The notes: a model not told the origin generated them from the letters alone. 64,000 nucleotides of DNA from Polytrichum commune (GCA_950295325.1 OX485804.1:620001-684000), one strand, 5' to 3'. Shown: positions 44,806 to 56,248, counted from the stretch's first letter. Translations and numbers: made by a program.

Positions 44806-47257
44806 TTGGATGATTTTTATATTTAAGGAAGTCCAATATCTAGTCCAAAGGACCTTAATTTGTCCTAGTGACATGTTGGTCTCAACTCAAGAAAATACTC
44901 GACCCAATTTTATTAACCAAATTTCAAACTTGAAGGAAGATCCAATAAGGGGAGTTCCAGACTGCATATTTCTTGGAGCCAAACCCTGACCTAAGTTTGA
45001 TTTCACATTGGATCCAATGTAATTTGTTGTGGACTATAAGTGAGCAAAATAAAACCATCTCCAGCATAGTGGGAATGGTTGTAAATGTAAACAAGTGTAA
45101 CCTAGCATACACCTCAAAATGGCCGAGCATTCGTGGCACTCAAGTAATGTCATCCGGTAACAAAAATTGGATGAGTCCATCAAGAAGTTGGGATAGAGCT
45201 TATTTTAGTGAAACGCCTCCAAGTTGGCATGTAAGACCAGTTTCTTCCTCATAGCTATTGCTCGCAGGGGGGAGGGCAGTGTGTTCAAAAATTAAGGATA
45301 TAGGTGCAAACAACCACTATTTTATAGGGGGTATTACTTCCAATTCTTTCTTTTTTTCACATGCTATCATTATGTAAATTTCTACTTGAGGTTAATAGAA
45401 AAATGGCTTGCATTACTTATAATTCCAAATTACCTATTATTTCATACCCTATGATATTACTTTAAAGATGTCCAATGCCATTTTTGATACCCTATATTAC
45501 TCTTAAGTCCAATTATAATTTTTTGCCCCCATGTTTTTAAAATACCCTATCATTTGTTCGCACGTATATTGCTACTCCAACCAATGACTACCCCCCCCCC
45601 TCCCCGAGAGCTATTGTGAACTATTAGCTATATTGTAAATATTAATTAGTTGGCAAGGGGCAATGATGTCGCCTTGGATGCTCTAAGCTTAGTTTCTAAC
45701 CTCCCATGAGTCGTTTCCAAGGCCATGATATGGCTTTGAATTCCACATGATTATTTTGATAAATATCACAAGATATCAACGTGTGCAACATATAATTATG
45801 ACGTGTTGTTATAGACACTTTTGTTTGTTCATAATTCATTTATTTTTCACGGGTGTGATTGCTCAAATTTTGTAATATGTCAAAATAATATAGATCACCT
45901 TATGGTAAATTGGTGAACTCAAAAGATCAATTCAATATTATTATTATTATAATGATGATGATGTAATGAAATTTATTTGAAAATAATTAATATACATCAT
46001 GCAATTTTAAAGATAATACAATATATGATGAGGATAAAATATTACAATAATTCAAATAGGTTATAGTTAGAAGCTTATGATCTTTTGAGTATACCCCATC
46101 CATAACGTTGTCCCACAAGTCTAATTCCAAATAACATACAATCTATTTATACCTCATATTATATTACCTAAAAAACAAATTTGATTCTTATATAATATTT
46201 TTGTTATATGTTTTATATTCTATCGTCATTGTTTCATTTTTGTCATCTTATGAACACTTGCACTAATCTATCATTAGGATAACAAAGATAACACATGTAA
46301 ATGGTAGGTCACAAAATAATAACCTCAATTTTAATGAGGATTTTGTAATGTTTAAGACCTCCAAATTAATTATGTGCTTCATTGATGGTTTCAGTTTTGG
46401 AACGAAATCCCAATTAATTGTTTGTTTACTAATTGGGAGTGCACATATATATTGGATTTTAGACATTGAAGGTGAAGTGCACTCAATATGGGATTTGTAG
46501 TTAAGCAACCTTCAAGAATGCAAGGGCAATGTTTTTTTTGAAGTTGGACGGGATGGGCAACAATTTTTGGTTGGGTTCAAAAATTTCTATTAAAAATAAC
46601 TAGACTAGTAGTGATCTCTCCATCTTTCGCATTCTCCATACTCTCTTCAACATTGCCGAATTCTCTCTTTACCCTAATGCTGGTCTAATTTGTTGCAAAC
46701 TTAAGACATATGTTAGGCCAATTAGGCTTAATTTACATTCACATTGCAACAAGTTCAATTTTCTCGCAACCCTAAACCCATTTTCTCTCAAAATGAGCTC
46801 TCCATATTGAACATAGAGTATATACCTGTCACAATTTCTTTGTCTTTACCAGTCAGTCGCGCTCTACGATTCCTCCAATTCGCCTTCAACACTTTCTCCA
46901 GCCCTCTCTCACACTCACTATGATACAACGACTACAGTTCAAATAACTTCAAACACGGCGCTTCCTTTGCGACTGTACCCCAGCACCTCCTCCAATAGCC
47001 AACTGCCTAATGTGAATGTTGTATCCGCCTTCAAACAGTCTGTAGTCCCTGGCCTTCACTCACTCTCCCTCTCTGCCGTTCACGAGTGACTATGGCCATC
47101 AGCAGGCGACTTCCTGGACTATGGCTCAACCGTTTTAGTATGAAGTGACATTCTCCTACTTGGCGGTTGTACTTTCAAGACTGCACTGATTACCAGTTTT
47201 TGTTGCCACACCTACTCTTATCAATACTTGTCCATTCTTTCAATTCTTTGGGTGACT
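44806..47257. other. AT-rich intergenic region, no gene recognised
   Basis: Contains a C-rich run at 45591-45604 and an ATT/GAT microsatellite near 45938-45964. Short frames such as 44973-45254 have no recognised domain. The last 600 bp before the pogo element are less AT-rich and CTCT-rich. Confidence 0.4.
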
Positions 47258-47394
47258 TAGGTCACTACCCTACCTCAACGGCAGGTCCGGCACACCAGTG
47301 CCGGATAATTAAAGAAAATAGTGCCCAACCAGGTTCGGCAAGTGCCACTGGAAATTTCTAACTCCGGCACTTGCCGTTGATGACATTTCCGGCA

Positions 47395-47665
47395 CTGCCG
47401 GAGTCTGCTGCCGGATCTGCTGCCGGAGTTTGTTGGACTGTTGAAGCAGTTAGGAGTTGAAGTTGTGAGTGGGGTGGAGTGCAGGAGGTTTAGTTAGGGG
47501 AAGAGGAAGAGAACAGACTACCGCTGCCGCCGGAGTCTGCTGCCGGATCTGCTGCCGGAGTCGGAGTTTGCTGGATCTGCTGCCGGAGTCGAAGTCTGCT
47601 GCCGGGGGGAGTCGGAGTTTGCTGGATCTGCTGCCGGAGTCGGAGTCTGCTGCCGGAGTCTGATG
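47395..47665. repeat. GC-rich minisatellite in the pogo-element leader
   Basis: Variants of CTGCTGCCGGAGTC and GGAGTTTGCTGGATC alternate about eight times, in units of roughly 35-45 bp. It lies within the 5' part of the transposon, before the transposase, and stands out against the AT-rich surroundings. Confidence 0.85.
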
Positions 47666-48307
47666 GACCGTCGAAGCGTTGTGAATTACCGGTACCGGTA
47701 TATGTTTCTGTAACTAGCAGCTGGATCTCCCTGTTCGTTGAGCACCAACCTTGATCGCTGAACAAGTGCTGTACGCGGGCATAGTGGGAAGCTGTGTATG
47801 ATTTCAATCTTATCACACGTTTCGGAGTCCAAATGCTCAAATCTACATACTTGCAGTTGTCTGTAACTTGAGGCTCCTGCTGATTCTTCGACTCACAGCC
47901 GCTTGGTGGTGTTGGTGGTGGTGGGTTTCTTCCACTTATAACTTGCATTCCGCATTCCGTCCTTGCTCTTGCTTGTACCGTATTTATGTTGAAATCAGCA
48001 AACGCTCACACGCAGTGTTTTTCCTGCCCTTCTTTCTTGTTTGTATGGGTAGTCCGTGTACCCATAGTATGTGTAGATTATAGTAGAACAACCCGGCCAC
48101 AATACTAACTTTGTGTGCTTGATGCTTGGTTGTATGTGTTGATTTATATTTGCGCTTTATTTACCCAAACTAATTTTCCTGGTTGCATGCTTAGAAATAT
48201 CCCTGTGTGCAACTTATGTCAGTTTTGTGCAAATTGAATCGCAACTCCACCTTTGAACGAAGAGTTTTCTAAGCCTAATTTCTTTTTGTTTTCATACAGC
48301 TTTCAAA

Positions 48308-50149
48308 ATGAGCCAACTTTTGTTATCATCGATGTTCGGTCGTATAAGTAAAGAGGAGAATCAATCTTATATTGAGAAGGCTGCTGAGGTTGACCGGTTG
48401 GAGCACAAAGATAAGAGGAAACCTTGTGAAATTATCAAGAAACCGGTTGGTAGACCTAAAAAAATTAGAAGATTGGAGATGAGTTTGGTTTCCAACATAT
48501 CTCCAATATTGCAACCTTCATCTTCTGGTACTAATGCTAGGGTGAGGGGGCCTTACACCAATTGGTTTACGCATGAGCTTTGGCCTCCAATTGAAGCAGC
48601 TATGAAACAACACAAAAATCATACTGCTGCATTGAAATATTTGAGGATCACTCATCGCACCAAGGGTACATCTACAGGGCCTTACGATAAATTGTCACGA
48701 GGAAGTTTAAATGAGTGGTTCACAACCAGTGGAGAGATTCGAGGTCATGTTTTTGCATGTGTTGCAAGAGAACACGCATTTGTACCTCAAGGGCAACACA
48801 TGCCACCACTTCAATCGCATATGGAGGTTACCACAGAACTTGTGGAATTACTCTTAAGTATGAGGGAAGCAGGTGTTTCTTTGCATGCTGGAATTGTTCA
48901 ACCAATCATTATTGGTTTTCTCCAAGAAAAAGCCCCCGAAGTACTTCAAAAATTGAAGGTGTCATTGAATTGGACTAGGAGATTTATGCGATCTAGGCTC
49001 AATTGGCGATTTCGGAAGCCCACAACGGTTAAGGGTAAACTTCCAACTGATTGGGTAAATCAAGGTCACATGATGACCTTGAGAATTGCATACTTGGTTA
49101 AACTATACAACATACCTCTTAGTCTTGTGGTGAATACTGATCAAACAAGCATACATTTGGTACCATTAGCTGGAGATAGGACTTGGGAAAAGAAAGGATC
49201 CAATGATGTTGGCGTTATTGGAGGTGATGACAAAAGGGCTATCACTGCTTGTGTATCTTCAGCAGCAAATGGTTCTTTACTTCCGCTTCAACTCATATTT
49301 TCAGGGACTACAAAGAGAGTCTTACCCAAAACTCAGCGAGGACGGCAAGGCCTTGATTATGGTTTTCATTTCACTATGAGTGGGAATCATTGGTCGAATT
49401 TGGAATCTATGAAACAATTTGTGAATTTCATAATTGTTCCATATCTTCACCGTGAGAGTGACAGGTTAAATCTTTCTAGTTCGCAAAATATGGTGTGGCT
49501 TATTGATTGTTGGAGCGTACATACCAGTTCAGAATTTCGACTTTGGATGAAAACAACTCATCCCCGCATTTTGTTGCTTTATGTGCCGGCCAATTGTACA
49601 TCTAAATTTCAACCAGCAGATGTTGTCTTACAAAGGCCTTTAAAATGTGCTTTTGCAAATTTTTTTAAGTTATGGTCTGCAAGTGAAATTCAAAGGATGG
49701 TGGCTAGTAAAGTGCCAGTTGGTGCAATGAAGGTTGATAGTTCAATGGAGACAGTCCGTGAAAATGCTGCTGAGTGGATGTTTATGGCTTGGGATAAGCT
49801 TCGAGTTCATAAAGAGATGATTGCATCCGGTTGGGCGCGATGTGGGATTCTAAAAGCGTGGGACTTTCAAATTCAGAATGAAGCAATGAGAGTGAATTTT
49901 GAGAAATCTCTTTTTGGAGAATTAGGCAATCTTGTTGAAGACCAAAATTCGGAATTAGATGTTCCTGATTATTATTTAGACATGGATGTTTTAGATTGTT
50001 TAGCTCGTTGTGTGTCTAACTTGAGCATATCTGATGAGATAGACTTACCTGATTTGAATGAAAGTCTTGACTTGGAGAATGACATACTAGATTTTGCACA
50101 TTTTGATTCTACTGGGACTGAAGAATGCCCACCAACAAGTGAGAATTAG
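48308..50149 (+). CDS. Pogo/Tigger-like transposase
   Basis: The 613-residue protein has an AT-hook-like segment KKPVGRPKK at residues 44-52 and a CENP-B/Tc5-type helix-turn-helix region around 185-240 (ending NWTRRFMRSRLNWRFRKP). A DDE_1 catalytic domain follows, with D278 (NTDQTS), D400 (LIDCWSVH) and D438 (QPADVVLQRP), the expected three acidic residues. It cuts and reinserts the surrounding element at TA sites. The frame is open throughout. The ATG follows a pyrimidine-rich stretch ending CATACAG at 48300, which may be the 3' end of a 5'-UTR intron. The tail after about 560 is acidic (DLPDLNESLDLEND) and may be a regulatory extension. Confidence 0.92.
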   Translation: MSQLLLSSMFGRISKEENQSYIEKAAEVDRLEHKDKRKPCEIIKKPVGRPKKIRRLEMSLVSNISPILQPSSSGTNARVRGPYTNWFTHELWPPIEAAMKQHKNHTAALKYLRITHRTKGTSTGPYDKLSRGSLNEWFTTSGEIRGHVFACVAREHAFVPQGQHMPPLQSHMEVTTELVELLLSMREAGVSLHAGIVQPIIIGFLQEKAPEVLQKLKVSLNWTRRFMRSRLNWRFRKPTTVKGKLPTDWVNQGHMMTLRIAYLVKLYNIPLSLVVNTDQTSIHLVPLAGDRTWEKKGSNDVGVIGGDDKRAITACVSSAANGSLLPLQLIFSGTTKRVLPKTQRGRQGLDYGFHFTMSGNHWSNLESMKQFVNFIIVPYLHRESDRLNLSSSQNMVWLIDCWSVHTSSEFRLWMKTTHPRILLLYVPANCTSKFQPADVVLQRPLKCAFANFFKLWSASEIQRMVASKVPVGAMKVDSSMETVRENAAEWMFMAWDKLRVHKEMIASGWARCGILKAWDFQIQNEAMRVNFEKSLFGELGNLVEDQNSELDVPDYYLDMDVLDCLARCVSNLSISDEIDLPDLNESLDLENDILDFAHFDSTGTEECPPTSEN

Positions 50150-50419
50150 AAGTACGATATTACTTATTATATACCAAATAGGTTAAATGTGATTTTATCA
50201 CATTAAGTTTGCATATTAGTGTTGTTTTTTTATTTCTACGGAAATCACATATGTATTTTTCAGTTTATAATGAAATTTGTTTTACAAAAATTTGGCACTT
50301 TTATGATAGATTTTCCAACATTTTAGGCATTTTTGGGTTGCTGAAAAATAATTATTAGGCACTAGCAAAATCAATTAATTATGGCCGAACCTGCCGTTGA
50401 AGTAGGGTAGTGCAACCTA

Positions 50420-51147
50420 CACTATGGTCATCCCAGTTTGACACTTGGCAACTTCATAGTCCAAAACTATAATATTATAACAATATTTATATGTACAAGG
50501 GCAAAGGAGGTCCAAAAATAACTAAAATTTTGCAAAATCACACCTTATATGGCCTCCCTGCTTCTTTGCTTGGTAATTGTCCTTAATTATCGACGATACA
50601 CTTTGAGTCGATTTCCATCTAAGCGACCAGGAAGAACATTCCCCTCAAAATCTTCCAAATCAAAAGACCCATTTCCATGCAATCTTATGGCATTCTTATG
50701 ACATTCTTGAAGGACATGACTTGTTTAGCATTTTCAAGAGTTAATTGTCTTAAAGTGGATGAATGGGATGACACTCAATGCAGTACATGCAACAGGGCAG
50801 TCTCTTTTACCACATCCCAGCCCAAGTAATTCTAGTATGCACAATATAAAATCACAACACATGCATAGAGTCTCGGCTCAACCAATGTATTTTGTGAGCC
50901 AAGTATCAAGTACCAGAACCAAAGTCAAAACCATAGGTTAGCATGAACTACCACATCACATATCCATTCATGTTCAAAACGATAAGTTAACACTCAGTTT
51001 CTTATATGAGATTGCAAAAAACATCCTTTAAATAATTATACTTGTGTTTATTTAAGATTTATGGCCTCTTGCTGACCACCAGGTTCCTTTCTTGAATACA
51101 TGCAAATTGTGATACTGGCATCCGAGGCCTAGCTATGCCTTGTGCAG
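50420..51147. other. No gene recognised
   Basis: Sequence between the pogo element and the RED/SMU2 fragment. A 60-codon frame at 50759-50941 ends at a donor-like site but has no recognised similarity, and I did not find earlier RED exons here. Confidence 0.35.
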
Positions 51148-51771
51148 GAGGGGAATGGACAGAGCACTCCCAACCTCCCCCGAAACAATATTTAGGGCCA
51201 TGGCCTCCTGGGCAGTATCACACATACTCGCAGCAATATACCAATGTTGTTGTGAGTACACTATGTTCTCTGTGCACATAAATTGTTGTGGTTTTACCAC
51301 ATCTTAGTGTGGTGGTTATTTTATTTTGGTATGTAGAATTTGTTCGGTGGCATTGATGGTTCCTTGCAAAATTTTAACCTTTTTATCTTCTCATCACCAG
51401 GTATTGTGGCTTTTCCATCATTTATGATTGCTATATTTTGGCTACAGACAATATTGCCTTCATCTTAGTGTGCCAAAAGCACATTTTTCTGGAGGATTGC
51501 AGATCGCAGGTGAGTTTGTCAATCCAGAGCTGCAAGAGCAAGCACACTTGATGACTGAAGAGGAGGAAGACAGGGGCTTGGGATATGTCTTCAAGCGTGA
51601 TGACCAGCGGCTGCAGCAACGCAAGGAACGAGATGATCGTGAGAAGGATACCGATGTCATCTCAGAGAGTCACTTTGAGTGCTATCCAGGGCACACACAT
51701 TACAACCGTGAGATTGTGGACAACGATGAAGATGAAGACTTGACAAAGATGGATATGGGTGGCCGGGTTAG
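51148..51771 (+). pseudogene. SMU2: Partial RED/SMU2 (IK) splicing-factor gene, two exons
   Basis: Exon-like piece 51148-51251, bounded by TTGTGCAG and GTGAGT, encodes GEWTEHSQPPPKQYLGPW and continues with a Gln/Tyr-rich stretch. Exon-like piece 51510-51771 encodes RGLGYVFKRDDQRLQQRKE, then ECYPGHTHYNREIVDNDED and DLTKMDMGGR. This matches the C-terminal third of plant RED (RDRGLGSVFKRDDQRLQQ, ECYPGYQEYN, DLSKMDMGG). RED is a nuclear, spliceosome-associated protein that partners SMU1. The match stops after MDMGGR: the strongly conserved LHRWDFETEEEW segment is missing, and no upstream two-thirds were found. Because an intron is retained, it is a genomic fragment and not a retrocopy. Confidence 0.7.
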
Positions 51772-52129
51772 ATTCACTCCCTTTTTTTTTGCTGTAGATA
51801 CTTGCGTGAATTGCAACTAGAAGATGGAGCCTCTAGTGGATGCTTTGATGCTATTCTAGTTGTTAAGGTGCATGGTTGTTTGGATAGCATTTAGTAAGTC
51901 TGAGATTGCTTCTTCCAACAAGCCAAAGGAAGGAAGTGCGAACAACATGCATGTAAGGAGTGGCCTGTACTCCAAACGAGCGTGAAACATATACATGTAC
52001 TTGTGCGGATATCTGCAATGAACTCATATAAACCACTCGCATCCCAAAGGAGAATGGCATGGCAATCCATATATAAAAGATGACGCACACACAAATGGTC
52101 AACATAGAAAGCACATTACAAATGCGATG
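51772..52129. other. No gene recognised
   Basis: Sequence after the break in the RED/SMU2 fragment. No further RED exon or other gene is visible. Confidence 0.35.
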
Positions 52130-54430
52130 GTCACCGAACAGTCCATTTACATCAAGAAGTGGTGGTGTGTGATGCCTCGCAGACCAAAAATTTGGGAAGG
52201 CCTGTTCCATCACCGTCAGGGTCATTACCAAAAAAAATGTGCAAAAGTGTTTCCAAGACCAGAAGGGGTTATTCTATGTCGCACATCAATTCACAGTCAC
52301 CGACAAGAACGGTTTGATGGCCATATGAATCCCCAAATTCCGCATCATAGAGGTCTCTCCCAGACGACAAACAAGTGTAGTTTTCTAAAACATGTCCGAC
52401 CACCCATGTTTGCGCACATGTGGCTAGCACAGTCTGGTTCACACCCACAAGTTTCTTGGAGGGTATTCTGATTGCCACTAATTCTCCGCTCGCAGATCCG
52501 TAGAACTCCCCCCACATAGGGTATATTGCATTGTTGTCGCCACCCCATGGGCGTGTCCCATGTGCATGGCTGAGCATAGGTGCACAACAACCATCAGGCG
52601 CAACAAATTCAGGGGATGGGCAACCACTCCCCTGCAACCCTGGCGATGGTGCGTGTACAACAACTAGTTGTTTTACGAAGCAAGTAGGTGGTAGCGATCC
52701 CAACATTTGTAGGGATCCGAAGGAATCCACTCCCTTGTTGTATTCATTCCCCCCCTCGACATCCAACACAAGAGATAGAGCAACGGCTTGCACACCCGGA
52801 ATTGTTGCACATGCCGGCTGCAGCAAGGGGGCCTCCAATATTTGTTGAACTGACTTGTTGACACGTGCCAACAAGCCTTGGGTGGGCTGCACATCACTTT
52901 GGGCACACCCGCTCCCCTCACCCAATAGCAATGGACGTCCTTGCCGAGGGAGTTCCAAGCATCCAGACCTGACATCCGTGGATATGCTGGGTGGGAAGCC
53001 TCCAATGTGTGCCTCCATTGTGTGCCCATCACATTGCAGTGGCCGCGGGCCGCAATGCACAACACGTGCAACATGTGTATTTGTCTTGGTGCAATTGGTA
53101 TCCCCTACAATGGCGTGCCGAACACCAAGGCTGGAATTGTGTGTTGATATTCCTGCACGAGTGCATCGCAGGGAATTGGCTGTCCATCCCACATATGTCA
53201 CCTTTGAAGACACATTGGCCCAGTTGAAACGTCGTTGTTTGCAAGGAATTTTTTGTGCCAAGGGCACGACGAGCGGCGATGGATTTGACCGACCGGAAGG
53301 TTGTGCGAGGATGGGAGGAGCTGGATGACAGATGATTTGCCGCAAATTATTAATCCGACAACGGTGTACAGACGGATGTGCCGTGTAACAATGAGTGACA
53401 ACCAGGAAAACCACCTATTATGATGGTGTAAAGATGCCAAAGTTGTTTCATGGAAGTGAATGTGGGTATGGAACATGTGCAAATTCACACGTACCTAAAC
53501 TGCCGAACAACATGAAAGTACATGACCCACACGGCAAACAAGAAAATCCCACGGTTCAATTCTGAAGTGAGGTTGCAGAGTGCCCACATGAATAGCACTA
53601 AACACAAGAAACCCCACCTGTATTGGCCGCACTTGCAGCAATCGCACGCCCAGGTGGCTCGATTCCACACATGCCGCGAAGGGAAGCAATTGTGCGTGCG
53701 ACCTCTATGTTTGCAGGGAACGCACCCAAACCGCGGACACGCACATGCACCTTGGCTCTCAATGTTGAGAAGGTAGATTGCGGATGTGAGTCCACCGCAT
53801 GTTCATGGCGTTTGCAGTTACCAGGAGGGTTGCGGTCGTCAGCTCCCATTGTGGCAGGTCTGGACCAACAAATTTGAGGCAAATATGGTCACAAATAAAG
53901 CTTCTACGTGTGAATTAAGGCAAATGTTGTTGCCTCCCACCCTAGGGTTTCGTTTGGAACAATACTTCCTGTCTGTGCAGAAGCCCGTTCATCTGGGACA
54001 ATCGGGTTGCTGTTGGGTAGCAAAAGTACAAACCCATGAAAGGAAAAGACAGGAAATGACCAAAACAAGAGTGGCCCAAGGGGCGCCATTGACACCCAAC
54101 ATGGGTGCCAAGCCAACCAATACGGGTGACAACCACCCACATACGGTAGCCACCCTCTGAAGTGCATTGTGCAACCCATGAACGCCAACCCGTTTGCAAC
54201 CCTTTGCCCAAAACCTAAAACCGAACCCCAAAAACCGCTACCCTAGGGCTACCCAAAGGGTGGCGGTCACCCAATTGGGTAGACATGGTAACCGTCACCC
54301 ATGTCAACCGGGTCACACCCAACATTTACCGACCTGTACCCAAACCGCAGTCGCGGCGGTAGTCAGAGTGCGGGTTACAGTTAGAATGGCAGTGGCCACA
54401 GACCCTACCATCACCGCAGAGGAGGGTTGA
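52130..54430. other. GC-rich block of unknown nature
   Basis: The base composition is clearly richer in G+C than the AT-rich flanks, and stop codons are scarce on both strands. Direct repetition of ACCC/GGGTGAC-type motifs is frequent at 54080-54330. I found no terminal repeats or recognised protein. It could be a foreign insertion, a mobile element of an unrecognised type or a gene on the minus strand. Confidence 0.5.
52269..53414 (-). CDS. Hypothetical 381-codon open frame, unrecognised
   Basis: The frame is long for random sequence but the surrounding block is poor in stops on both strands, and overlapping frames of 100-157 codons exist. The predicted protein is Cys-, His- and Pro-rich with no motif that I recognise, no signal peptide and no transmembrane segment. 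If real, it may be one exon of a larger minus-strand gene with upstream pieces near 53598-53882 (starting MGADDRNPPGNCKRHEH) and a TATA-like box at 54486-54494. I consider it unproven. Confidence 0.25.
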   Translation of the reverse strand: MVFLVVTHCYTAHPSVHRCRINNLRQIICHPAPPILAQPSGRSNPSPLVVPLAQKIPCKQRRFNWANVSSKVTYVGWTANSLRCTRAGISTHNSSLGVRHAIVGDTNCTKTNTHVARVVHCGPRPLQCDGHTMEAHIGGFPPSISTDVRSGCLELPRQGRPLLLGEGSGCAQSDVQPTQGLLARVNKSVQQILEAPLLQPACATIPGVQAVALSLVLDVEGGNEYNKGVDSFGSLQMLGSLPPTCFVKQLVVVHAPSPGLQGSGCPSPEFVAPDGCCAPMLSHAHGTRPWGGDNNAIYPMWGEFYGSASGELVAIRIPSKKLVGVNQTVLATCAQTWVVGHVLENYTCLSSGRDLYDAEFGDSYGHQTVLVGDCELMCDIE

Positions 54431-54485
54431 TTTGGACACGATTCCTTCTAGTGTGATAGGTTGGCAACGCATGATGCACCCACTT

Positions 54486-54494
54486 GCTTTTATA
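54486..54494 (-). promoter_or_regulatory. TATA-box-like motif facing the GC-rich block
   Basis: On the minus strand the sequence reads TATAAAAGC, a strong match to a plant TATA box, and is followed within about 60-120 bp by the start of the GC-rich block. It is the best candidate for a promoter of the hypothetical minus-strand gene, but such motifs also arise by chance in AT-rich DNA. Confidence 0.25.
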
Positions 54495-54785
54495 CGAGGC
54501 GATTTTTTATTTTTATGTCTAACCCCCTTTGTATTATTGCCTTAAGGATTAGATTAGACTAGCATTATTTAGAACTACTAAAACTTGGTATTTTTGAAAC
54601 CCTTGAGACAAGAAGCGGATGATGTAAGGTAGTGTCTAAAGTGGTTCATCTCATCCGCAAAGATGAATGAACTCTCACTAATGAAAATACATGAGTGCCA
54701 CGAATCCCCGGCCCCTCAAAATAGGGTGTGTGACACTATTATGCATCGGACACTAAATACCATAAATACCATAGATTGTGTACTA

Positions 54786-55073
54786 CTATTGCAAAAGTAA
54801 TAAACACTCCCACTTGATTATGTAGAAGATGGTGAAGTTAACTCTTATGTGTTCGAGAGGTGGACCACATTGGACCTCTCCATGCATAAAAACATGCTGT
54901 ATTAAAACTATACACTTTACTTCTAACCGATTCTGTAAAAAAATGACCTTGTCTAATGCACTTTTTGAATCAGTTGAATACATTGATGTAATTGAAGATT
55001 TAAGTTCAAATTTTGCAACTTGGGTGCCCTTGGATGCAAATACATACGTTGTATTTTGATCATCAGTGAACAT
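54786..55073 (-). mobile_element. Remnant of a Ty1/copia retrotransposon (RNase H end)
   Basis: The minus-strand frame resembles the end of copia polyproteins in order: a TYVF...KGTQVA stretch for the GYVF...G..ISW region, SSITSMYSTDS for the ALSSTEAE region, FLQNRLEVK for the FL..LG.K helix, and EHIRVNFTIFYII for the KHI.V.YHFIR motif. The acidic residues of RNase H are largely lost. No LTR or other retrotransposon domain is seen nearby, so only a small piece remains. Confidence 0.5.
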
Positions 55074-55209
55074 GTGGGTTTATTTCGTGCTTAACATAAG
55101 GTGGGAGGAAGGCGGGGCGGGCAGGAATGAGCCTCCGCCTGGACGCGACACAGTGCCGAGGCCGGCCGGACGACTTCCGACACTCCCTTCACAACATGAT
55201 TTTGATGCA

Positions 55210-55545
55210 TGGCTTCTTGCTTGCGGTGGTAGCGTCATCCTCTCACTGTTTTCTCTCTTGCTGCCACTTAGGTGCAACGTCGGCATAGTGACCACGTAAT
55301 CGATGCAGTTTGCAACTCACAAGGGTTTGGAATTCTAGTCAGCTTCGCTCTACGGCCTCCTGGGAAGGACCGGGTATGTACTCTTCCTTCTGCACAATAG
55401 TTCCGATCTAATTTAAGTTGCCCACCAGAGCGTCATAGCAGATTATTGGTTTGATGAGGTTACGTTATTGATATGGTGCTCCAGTTGTTTCTGGAAGGTG
55501 GTCCCATAGGATTTAAGAAGACAAGAGGTCGACCCAATCAATGTG
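55210..55545 (+). promoter_or_regulatory. Conserved kinase-gene leader with splice donor (copy B)
   Basis: Matches the leaders at 2093 and 24320 with more differences. An exon-like end at GGACCGG is followed by GTATGT at 55374. A pyrimidine-rich acceptor (TTGCCTCTTCTTTTTATTC, then GAGCAG) ends at 56229, 20 bp before the start codon at 56249. A 5'-UTR intron of about 855 bp is therefore likely for the gene downstream. Confidence 0.5.
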
Positions 55546-56248
55546 CACATTCAACTCCTTATGGTGGTTATGGTATAACTGGATTCGATATCAAAATTTG
55601 ACAATGTGTAAGTGGATCATGTAAAGAATCTTCACTATGTTCAAATTGTAGACATGGTTACAGCTTATAGCCACAGTTTTCTTCTTGCAAAGATTGCAGT
55701 TTGGTGTTGAATGACGCTCATAGGCGAAGTGAGCTGTAGCCCCAAGTTGAAGTGCATACAAGTCTGCATTCTGAGAGTTTCAACGTGATTGTGCTGTAGA
55801 GTGCTGTAGAGGGGACCCCATCTCTCTCTCTCCCTCCCCTTAAGTTTTGTGGAAAAATAGGTTGTTTGTGAACTACTATGCAAAACCCTACGGATCGGAG
55901 CAAGAAGTGTTTGCCGAGGTCGAATGTCCGTGCAGGCCGACTTATTTTAAGGTTTTGTGGGGATATAAAGTTGTGACCCCACTTGTTAGGGATTCTTGTA
56001 GGGAATAGTGAACAGGTAGAAGGGGACGAGCACGCGTATCGCGAAATTAGACGCTTGCCGGATGGAAAGGCAACCCAAGGAATCGGCGGGCAGAGAGGGA
56101 AGGGGTGCCCTTTGAAGCGCTTCTGTTGTCGACAGGATATCTTCAAAATTCGCGGTGTTTATGGAATAGTGGAACTGAAGGCTGGAGTTTCATCGCTGTT
56201 ATTGCCTCTTCTTTTTATTCAACGAGCAGGTCTCCATTGGGCCCAAAA

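Larger units (their letters stand above)
47260..50417 (+). mobile_element. Complete pogo-like (Tc1/mariner) transposon, apparently intact
   Basis: The 3158-bp element is bounded by TA dinucleotides (47258-47259 and 50418-50419). Its terminal inverted repeats of about 33 bp share CACTACCCTAC, TCAACGGCAGGT and CGGC; the right end has two extra bases after GGT. Inside are a GC-rich minisatellite leader and an uninterrupted transposase gene. TA target duplications and a DDD transposase of the DDE_1 type place it in the pogo/Tigger branch. Nothing disabling is visible. Confidence 0.93.

Noticed and set aside
52673-53328. Overlapping frames of 133-157 codons in the GC-rich block on both strands
   Set aside because: They overlap in conflicting frames and reflect the low stop density of GC-rich DNA; only the longest one was kept, at low confidence.
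56105-56248. Upstream start of the kinase frame at 56105
   Set aside because: The extra 48 residues have no counterpart in family members and overlap a strong splice acceptor; the homologous start is 56249.
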